Assembly (NCBI GenBank): GCA_017560625.1
Contig: JAFZEP010000007.1
Location: forward strand, 1 to 39,425
Origin: Bacteroidales bacterium
GTDB lineage: Bacteria > Bacteroidota > Bacteroidia > Bacteroidales > UBA932
Direction of reading: 5' to 3'
Length of the DNA stretch: 39,425 bases
This document shows positions 34,093 through 39,425 of the stretch, piece after piece. Position 1 is the first letter of the stretch. Each line of letters opens with the position of its first letter. Made by a program: the position numbers and the translations under genes. Under the pieces are notes generated by a model that had not been told where the DNA came from, ran no database searches, and worked only from the letters and a program-made list of their open reading frames with translations.

Positions 34093-37000
34093 TTAGAATT
34101 GTACTTCAAGACCTACACCCATAAGACGCTGCTGAGGATAGTATCCGTTTGATACACCTGGAGTCTCAGGGTCGATGTTGTACTTCATGAGCTTACTGAT
34201 AGTAAGGAGGTTAGTTCCCTCAAAGTATACTCTCACACCACCGAAACCGATCTTCTGCATCCATGTCTTAGGAAGAGAATAACCGAGCTGGAGAGACTTG
34301 AGTCTGAGGTAAGAACCGTCCTCATACCACCATGTAGATGAGAAGGCATTGTTGTTTGAAGGGCTGACAGAAAGACGTGGGAAACGTGCATCTCTGTTGT
34401 CCTCTCTCCAAGACTCCTCAACGAGGTATACAGGTGAGTTACCGCCATGGTAGAATGGACGAGTCATTGCTGTGTGGTCCATGATACCGCCTGAATAAAC
34501 ACCGGTGAGAGCTACTGTTCTACCGAGACCTGCTACCCAGTTCATAGAGAAGTCGATACCCTTCCAGCTTGCGCCGAATGTGAGACCTGCTGTGAACTTA
34601 GGATAAGCTGAACCTGCCACGTAACCGCGGTCCTGGTCGTATGTGATCTTACCGTCACCGTTGATATCCTTATACTTGATGTCACCTGGCTTGGCGATTG
34701 TTCCAGGGATTGTAGCAGAGTTGTCGATTTCCTCCTGGCTCTGGAAGAGGCCGAGAGCGATGAAACCTACCTGTGAACCCCACTCAGAACCTGTCTGCTT
34801 CTGCCAATCAGGAAGAGTAGCCGACTCTACTACATAGAGCCACTGGCTGCTCCAGTGTGAACCTACGAGTGAAACGTTGTATGAGAAGTCACCTACTCTG
34901 TTTCTGTGCTCGAGGAGAATCTCGAATCCCTTTGCATCACGCTTGTTTCTGTTCTGATATGTAGGATAGTAGCCACCCATTGATGATGGATACTCGCCGC
35001 TCACAGAAGTCACGAGGTCGTAGATGTACTTGTAGAAGAAGTCAGCCTCAGCACGGAGCATACCGTTCCACATAGAGAGATCGGCACCGATGTTGGTCTG
35101 AAGAGTCTTCTGCCATGAGATCGAAGTGTCAGGAATTACGTTAGTGTAAAGGCTTGACTGGCTCTTGCCGCCGATAACAACTGAGTTTGTGCTGGTTGCC
35201 ATAGAGCTCATGTATGTGTAAGCGCCTACACCAGAAGTACCGGTCTGACCTACACCGACTCTAAGCTTGAAGAGGTCTACTGTCGGAGCAACGAACCAGT
35301 CCTCTCTGTCCATACGCCATCCGAGGGATGCTGCAGGGAAGAAGTTCCAGCGTGAGTTGTTGTTACCTGCATAAAGGTAAGAACCGTCGTAACGGCCTGA
35401 GAGCTCGATGAGATACTTGTTGTCGTATGAGTAGTTCAAACGTGCAACATAACCTGCTGTTCTTGCGATAGAGCTGCCACCGCTTACTTTCTGCTGCTTG
35501 TCAGGGTTTGTCGAGAAGCTGAGCTCATCGAGGTCGAGGATGTCGAATCCTGCACCATAAGCCGAGAAGTTGTTGTAGTTTACAGACACGCTCTCCATGA
35601 GACCGATGAAGTCTACCTGGTGCTTGCCGAACTCACGTGAGTAGTTCACGCTGAGGTTGGTGAGCCACTTCTCGCTTCTTGAAAGACCCTCAGTGAGGCC
35701 AGCGACTGTTGCACCTCTTGAGTCAGTTGAAGGAACGTAAGATATCTTGCCTGCAAGTGATGTAGGAGCAGAAGCTACCATTGTAGTGAATGGAGTAGCG
35801 AAGTTCTTGCTTGAAGTGTTCCAAACGTCGAAAGCTGCCATAGCCTTGAGGGAGAGACCCTTCACGAAAGGAACATCATATCTGAGGGACGCATTTGCCT
35901 CGAAGACGTTAGACTTGCTTCTTGAGTAACCTGAATTCTTGAGGGCACCCTCTGGAGTCACGTGGTTAGAAGCTGTACGTGTAGAAACGACTGAACCGAA
36001 GTATGATGAGTAAGCGTCACCGTTGGTCTCGTCACCGCAGTAGTACTTAGGCACATATGGATGAGCACGAAGAATCTGCTGACCGATGTTGTGCCAAGCG
36101 TCAGGGTCTGTAGAGAAGCCTGTAGCATCTGTCTCTGTGAAACGGCCTGACATACCGAGGTTGAAAGTAAGGTTCTTGGCGATCTTCGCCTCGAGGTTAG
36201 TTCTGATGTTGATACGGTCGTATCCATAACCCTCTACGTTACCGTTCTGGTCGTAGTAGCTGAGTGATGCGAAGTAGTTGATCTTGTCGTTACCACCTGT
36301 TGCAGTCACATTGTGGCTCTGGTTGATACCGAGACCGAACACATCCTCATACCAATTTGTGTTGCCCCAACCGTCTGAATCGTCACCGTTGAGCATCATG
36401 TTCACGTGCTCCTGTGAGAATACAGGGTCGTTGCCGTCCATCTGGCGACCGAGGTTGTACCAGTATGCATAGCCAGGGCCGTCGAGAAGCTCAAGGCTGG
36501 TTGCATTCTGGCTGACCTGCATAGAACCCTTGTAAGTGATACGTGAAGCGTTGTTGTCACCACGCTTAGTTGTCACGATCACAACAGCCTCAGAACCGAG
36601 ACCGTAGATAGCGGCTGCAGATGCGTCCTTGAGGACTGAGATGCTCTCGATTTCGTTAGGGTCGATAGATGTGAAATCACGCTCCACACCATCAACGATG
36701 TACTTAGGAGTCACACCACGCACGATGATGCTTGCACCGTCTGCACCTGGAGCACCTGAAGTCTGATAAGCCACAACTCCCGGAACCACACCGCCGAGCA
36801 TGTTGCTCACGTTCTGTGTAGGAGCCTTGAGGAGCTTGTCTCCGTCAACCTTTGAAACGGCACCTGTGATACTCTGACGTTTCTGAGTACCGTAACCGAC
36901 AACGACTACATCATCGAGGACTGTGTTGTCATCCTTGAGAACTACATTCAACTTCTGCTGTCCGTTGAATGCCACTGTGTAAGTCTGCTTTCCGAGGAAA

Positions 37001-37209
37001 GAGAATTCAAGCACATCACCCTTCTTGACGGTGATAGAATAGTTACCGTCCAGGTCAGTAGTAACATAGTTGTTCGACCCCTGGACAAAGACTGAGACGG
37101 CCATGATAGGTTCGCCGAACTCATCCTTCACTGTTCCTGACAGCTGGCTCTGTGCGAAAGCTGTAATGCTCAAGCAGAACGCTGCAAGGAAGGTCATTAA
37201 TTGCTTCAT
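34093..37209 (-). CDS. SusC/RagA TonB-linked outer membrane transporter (PUL2)
   Basis: This is a 1038-aa outer-membrane transporter. After a signal peptide ending ITAFAQ comes a carboxypeptidase-regulatory-like domain at about residues 20-95, then DDVVVVGYGTQKRQSITGAV, and a plug in which two motifs depart from the usual form. The segment after the first plug strand is short, reading IIVRGVTPKYIVDGVERDF, and the normal YGxxGANGVI signature reads YGLGSEAVVIVTTKRG. The C-terminal barrel ends with GYYPQQRLMGVGLEVQF. It follows the upstream GHL10 gene by 29 bases. Confidence 0.96.
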   Translation of the reverse strand: MKQLMTFLAAFCLSITAFAQSQLSGTVKDEFGEPIMAVSVFVQGSNNYVTTDLDGNYSITVKKGDVLEFSFLGKQTYTVAFNGQQKLNVVLKDDNTVLDDVVVVGYGTQKRQSITGAVSKVDGDKLLKAPTQNVSNMLGGVVPGVVAYQTSGAPGADGASIIVRGVTPKYIVDGVERDFTSIDPNEIESISVLKDASAAAIYGLGSEAVVIVTTKRGDNNASRITYKGSMQVSQNATSLELLDGPGYAYWYNLGRQMDGNDPVFSQEHVNMMLNGDDSDGWGNTNWYEDVFGLGINQSHNVTATGGNDKINYFASLSYYDQNGNVEGYGYDRINIRTNLEAKIAKNLTFNLGMSGRFTETDATGFSTDPDAWHNIGQQILRAHPYVPKYYCGDETNGDAYSSYFGSVVSTRTASNHVTPEGALKNSGYSRSKSNVFEANASLRYDVPFVKGLSLKAMAAFDVWNTSSKNFATPFTTMVASAPTSLAGKISYVPSTDSRGATVAGLTEGLSRSEKWLTNLSVNYSREFGKHQVDFIGLMESVSVNYNNFSAYGAGFDILDLDELSFSTNPDKQQKVSGGSSIARTAGYVARLNYSYDNKYLIELSGRYDGSYLYAGNNNSRWNFFPAASLGWRMDREDWFVAPTVDLFKLRVGVGQTGTSGVGAYTYMSSMATSTNSVVIGGKSQSSLYTNVIPDTSISWQKTLQTNIGADLSMWNGMLRAEADFFYKYIYDLVTSVSGEYPSSMGGYYPTYQNRNKRDAKGFEILLEHRNRVGDFSYNVSLVGSHWSSQWLYVVESATLPDWQKQTGSEWGSQVGFIALGLFQSQEEIDNSATIPGTIAKPGDIKYKDINGDGKITYDQDRGYVAGSAYPKFTAGLTFGASWKGIDFSMNWVAGLGRTVALTGVYSGGIMDHTAMTRPFYHGGNSPVYLVEESWREDNRDARFPRLSVSPSNNNAFSSTWWYEDGSYLRLKSLQLGYSLPKTWMQKIGFGGVRVYFEGTNLLTISKLMKYNIDPETPGVSNGYYPQQRLMGVGLEVQF

Positions 37210-37238
37210 AATATCGGGTATTAATTTGGGTTTGCTTA

Positions 37239-38576
37239 TTATTCAGCCTGAGCCTCTATCTGCTCCTGTGCAGCTGCCATTGCATCTGCGAGTTCATCCC
37301 AAAGGCTGTGCTTGATGAGGTGAACGATGTCGAAGATCATCAGACCGTCAGAGCTCTTCAATGCCTGAGTCACAGCAGGACCGAATACAGAGAAATCGTT
37401 CATGTACTGCTCAACATAGATAGAACCGATTACCGGACGACCAGTAAGGCCCTTTGCGAGCTCTGCACCACCCTCTACGCTATAGCAGTAAGTGAGGTCG
37501 TTCACGTCCATACCAGCCTCGTTGCGCACACCTGTGAAACCGTTTGCATTGTCTACATCCTCCTTGCTTACGAGAGTGTAGTAGAGACCTGTCATGTAAA
37601 CGTCGAGCATCTCTGCATAACCTGTGTTCTTGTAGTTCTCAGTTGCCCAGTCGTAGCGCTCAGACGGATCGTAATCCTTTGACGCCCAGTTTACACCAAG
37701 CTGGTAGTATGTCGGATACCATGCACCTGTGTAGTCACCGATGATGAGATCAGGATTAACCTCCTTGAGCATTGTGTGAGCCTTCTCCACGAAGTTGTGG
37801 ATAGTCATAGCACGCCACTCCACCCACTTGTTGAAGTGTGGGCCACGACGCCATACAAGTTCGTCCTTAGAGTTCTTCTCCCAGTAAAGCACATCATCCG
37901 GATAGTTCTCTACAGTCACGCCAGCGTACTCCTCGAAGAGCTGCTTTGAAAGAGGGCTGAAGTCTGAAGTGATACCGTCGAAGCGAACGCGGTCGAAGAT
38001 GATACCGTCAACCTCAGGATAGAGTTCCGCGAACTCCTTGAGGATGCTGAGCTGATACTCCTGAACCTCAGGGTTAGCAGGGTTCATCATACCGTTGTAG
38101 TGGTGCTTCATCTCTGAAATCGGAGTGAGGACGCCACGGTCGTAAACGATAGACTGCCACTCTGGGTGCTGCTTGTAGATGATACCACGGTCGAAGAAGT
38201 TGTGACCGCCGGCGAAAATGTTGAGTGAACCGAACACCTGCATGTCGAGCTCCTTACCATACTTGATGAAGTAGCCGAGCATGTCGTAGTCCTGTCTGCG
38301 GTAGTGTCCTTCCCACTCGCCCATGTAAGGTGCGATGTGGCTGTCATAAAGAACCTCACCCATGATCGACTTCACGTCAACCACAACATTGTCGAAACCA
38401 GCCTCCTTGGTCTTCTTCATGTAGAAGTAGATAGAATCCGGATCAGACAATCTCTCATAGTTGGCCTCACAGTCGAACCACATGTAGTTCGCATTGTACT
38501 CCTTGGCCTCCTGAGCAGGCGAGCAGCTGATCGCAGCCACCGCCAGCATCGCGAAAAGAAGATGTTTGATTTTCAT
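37239..38576 (-). CDS. GHL10-type glycosidase lipoprotein, first gene of PUL2
   Basis: This is a 445-aa predicted lipoprotein with N terminus ending VAAISC. It is the third member of the DRxRF-type GHL10 group in the window: NANYMWFDCEANYERLSD, GFDNVVVDVKSIMGEVLYD, EVDGIIFDRVRFDGITSDFS, VNPDLIIGDYTGAWY, and a closing DGLMIFDIVHL. It lacks the proline linker of the 487-aa relative and is more divergent from the two tandem copies than they are from each other. It is the promoter-proximal gene, ahead of SusC, which is unusual for an enzyme in such loci. A leader of about 300 bases with tandem repeats precedes it. Confidence 0.87.
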   Translation of the reverse strand: MKIKHLLFAMLAVAAISCSPAQEAKEYNANYMWFDCEANYERLSDPDSIYFYMKKTKEAGFDNVVVDVKSIMGEVLYDSHIAPYMGEWEGHYRRQDYDMLGYFIKYGKELDMQVFGSLNIFAGGHNFFDRGIIYKQHPEWQSIVYDRGVLTPISEMKHHYNGMMNPANPEVQEYQLSILKEFAELYPEVDGIIFDRVRFDGITSDFSPLSKQLFEEYAGVTVENYPDDVLYWEKNSKDELVWRRGPHFNKWVEWRAMTIHNFVEKAHTMLKEVNPDLIIGDYTGAWYPTYYQLGVNWASKDYDPSERYDWATENYKNTGYAEMLDVYMTGLYYTLVSKEDVDNANGFTGVRNEAGMDVNDLTYCYSVEGGAELAKGLTGRPVIGSIYVEQYMNDFSVFGPAVTQALKSSDGLMIFDIVHLIKHSLWDELADAMAAAQEQIEAQAE

Positions 38577-38600
38577 TTTGGTTTGTATTAGTTGTTTGTT

Positions 38601-38678
38601 ATTGTTTATTCTCTGAATGTTATTGTTTGTTCTCTGAATGTTATTGTTTGTTCTCTGAATGTTATTGTTTGTTCTCGC
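38601..38678. repeat. 21-bp tandem repeat in the PUL2 leader
   Basis: ATTGTTT begins units at 38601, 38622, 38643 and 38664, an exact 21-base period. The unit reads ATTGTTTGTTCTCTGAATGTT. On the minus-strand transcript it gives an A- and C-rich leader with little G. The GGTCTTGTTT-type repeats that continue to about 38800 have 10- and 30-base periods (for example 38701-38730 and 38731-38760). Confidence 0.88.
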
Positions 38679-38840
38679 TTTGCTTTATTTGGTCTCGTTT
38701 GGTCTTGTTTGTTATTGCGTGGTCTTGTTTGGTCTTGTTTGTTGTTGCGTGGCCTTGTTTGTTATTGTTTCTTCTCGTTTGGTCTTGTTTGGCTTTGGCT
38801 CGTTATTGTTCTTGCGTTGTTTCGAGCCTTTGCTCAGTCT

Positions 38841-38870
38841 TACGTACGCGTATGCGTACGCGTGCGTATA
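38841..38870. other. Perfect alternating purine-pyrimidine tract
   Basis: All 30 bases alternate pyrimidine and purine. The sequence contains CGTACGCGT twice, at 38843-38851 and 38855-38863, and a short hairpin TACGC/GCGTA at 38845-38858. It lies just downstream of the PUL2 -7 box, near the expected start of transcription. Confidence 0.85.
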
Positions 38871-38878
38871 CTAACCGG

Positions 38879-38886
38879 CAAAGATA
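38879..38886 (-). promoter_or_regulatory. Probable -7 element of PUL2
   Basis: On the minus strand this reads TATCTTTG, an exact TAnnTTTG match and identical to the PUL1 box. It implies a leader of about 295 bases for the GHL10 gene at 38576. No good TTTG -33 element was seen. Confidence 0.55.
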
Positions 38887-39053
38887 AACAAAAATTTACA
38901 TTTCATCCTCATTTATTTTTAAAATTATTTAAAAATGCAGGATTTTCCTGATTCCCCCCTTCACTGAACCGCCATACCTTTTGAGATCACATAAAACAGC
39001 TCAATATAACATAGCAAGGTCGGCAAGCATAAGCACTTACAGCACAGCAACTT

Positions 39054-39095
39054 GCTGGTTTTACGTACCGCACTCATGCAGCACGTAAAACCAGC
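39054..39095. repeat. 13-bp perfect inverted repeat with 16-nt spacer
   Basis: GCTGGTTTTACGT at 39054-39066 and ACGTAAAACCAGC at 39083-39095 are perfect complements around a 16-nt spacer whose centre has GCA-CTCA-TGC. The stem sequence is unrelated to the paired-hairpin element, but the 16-nt spacer is the same length. There is no T-run on either side. Confidence 0.85.
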
Positions 39096-39140
39096 TAATC
39101 ACTAACAATCAATCACTTACATCCGTCTCACGAATTAACC

Positions 39141-39244
39141 CTGACGTTGGCCTCTGATGTGGAATCCTGACATTGAACCCTGACATTGAACCCTGACGTT
39201 GAACGCTGACATTGGACGCTGACATTGGACGCTGACGTTAATGT
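39141..39244. repeat. 13-bp minisatellite, eight units
   Basis: CTGA begins units at 39141, 39154, 39167, 39180, 39193, 39206, 39219 and 39232, with no indel in the period. The consensus is close to CTGACATTGRACS. Neighbouring units are most alike in pairs (39167/39180 and 39206/39219), as expected if copies were added by slippage. Confidence 0.92.
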
Positions 39245-39266
39245 CCTATCGTCATTGCATTCTAGT

Positions 39267-39380
39267 CTTGCAAATGAATTGTCTGTTTCTTTTGCAAGAA
39301 TACCGTAAATCGGGCTTCAAAGGCCGATTTGGTGCAAAAAGTCAAACTCTCGCAAAAGAATCAGCACATTTGTGTGCAAG
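39267..39380. repeat. Paired-hairpin element, copy C
   Basis: Hairpin 1 has arms CTTGCAAA/TTTGCAAG at 39267-39274 and 39291-39298, extended by one T-A pair, with a 16-nt loop at 39275-39290. Hairpin 2 has arms at 39349-39356 and 39373-39380 with two mismatches and a 16-nt loop at 39357-39372. The second hairpin is inverted relative to copies A and B, because TTCTTTTGCGAG reads on the minus strand. Loop starts are again 82 bases apart. Confidence 0.88.
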
Positions 39381-39425
39381 AACTCAATGCGCAGGAGTGC
39401 GACACGCAAAATGGCATGAAAGCAA

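Larger units (their letters stand above)
38577..39425. other. Non-coding, repeat-rich region upstream of PUL2
   Basis: This stretch of 849 bases shows no credible gene. The open frames on the plus strand at 38592-38951 are low-complexity products of tandem repeats. It holds, from left to right, a 21-bp tandem repeat (38601-38678), a degenerate GGTCTTGTTT repeat (about 38695-38800), a perfect alternating purine-pyrimidine tract (38841-38870), the PUL2 promoter (38879-38886), an AT-rich segment, a 13-bp inverted repeat (39054-39095), a 13-bp minisatellite (39141-39244) and paired-hairpin copy C (39267-39380). Confidence 0.85.

Noticed and set aside
38592..38951. Plus-strand frames rich in Phe, Leu, Val and Cys that could look like a small membrane protein
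   Set aside because: They translate in all three frames into similar repeats because the DNA is a G/T-rich tandem repeat. There is no start context and no conserved pattern.
39141..39244. CRISPR array
   Set aside because: The repeats are 13 bases and directly adjacent with no spacers, and no cas gene is in the window.
1..39425. tRNA, rRNA or insertion sequence genes
   Set aside because: I saw no tRNA cloverleaf signature, no rRNA motif and no transposase or integrase reading frame.

Overview
The window looks like a Bacteroidales (Bacteroidota) chromosome. The evidence is two SusC/SusD pairs, many lipoproteins with short Cys lipoboxes, a 286-aa primary sigma factor without a long N-terminal extension, and TAnnTTTG-type -7 promoter boxes. 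Base composition and gene content would suit a gut member, but genus cannot be assigned from what is visible.

Layout. Positions 1-306 hold a tandemly duplicated intergenic palindrome block. Positions 307-9870 are housekeeping. On the minus strand, reading right to left, come rpoD, argS, a YgiQ-type radical SAM protein, a small acidic protein with a strong terminator, and a ClC antiporter with CBS domains. Divergently on the plus strand come dnaN, a DEDDh exonuclease and a decayed FAH-fold protein. Positions 10033-24788 are a minus-strand polysaccharide utilisation locus (PUL1): FAD-dependent oxidoreductase, GH92 alpha-mannosidase, SusC, SusD, two surface lipoproteins, a GHL10-type glycosidase and an NAGPA-type phosphodiester glycosidase. 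A DUF5009 membrane acyltransferase (24932-26314) is divergent from it. Positions 26650-38576 are a second minus-strand locus (PUL2): GHL10, SusC, SusD, surface lipoprotein, two more GHL10 paralogues and a DUF4434 protein. The last 850 bases are repeat-rich non-coding DNA.

How the genes fit together. Each PUL has its own outer-membrane SusCD importer and surface lipoproteins, followed by hydrolases. PUL1 combines an exo-mannosidase with a predicted phosphodiester-glycoside hydrolase, which hints at a mannose-rich glycan carrying sugar-phosphate caps. PUL2 has only TIM-barrel GHL10/DUF4434 proteins as candidate enzymes, so its substrate is open. Neither locus carries a recognisable regulator inside the window.

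The most unusual signal is not a gene. A 114-bp intergenic element occurs three times (9907-10020, 26478-26591, 39267-39380). It is built from two 8-16-8 hairpins whose loops start exactly 82 bp apart in every copy, with a shared 12-nt core and one apparently compensatory stem change. The three copies lie at the edges of the two PULs. Other non-coding structure includes an eight-unit 13-bp minisatellite, a 21-bp tandem repeat in the PUL2 leader, a 30-bp perfect alternating purine-pyrimidine tract at the PUL2 promoter, and hairpins at the same internal position in both PULs.
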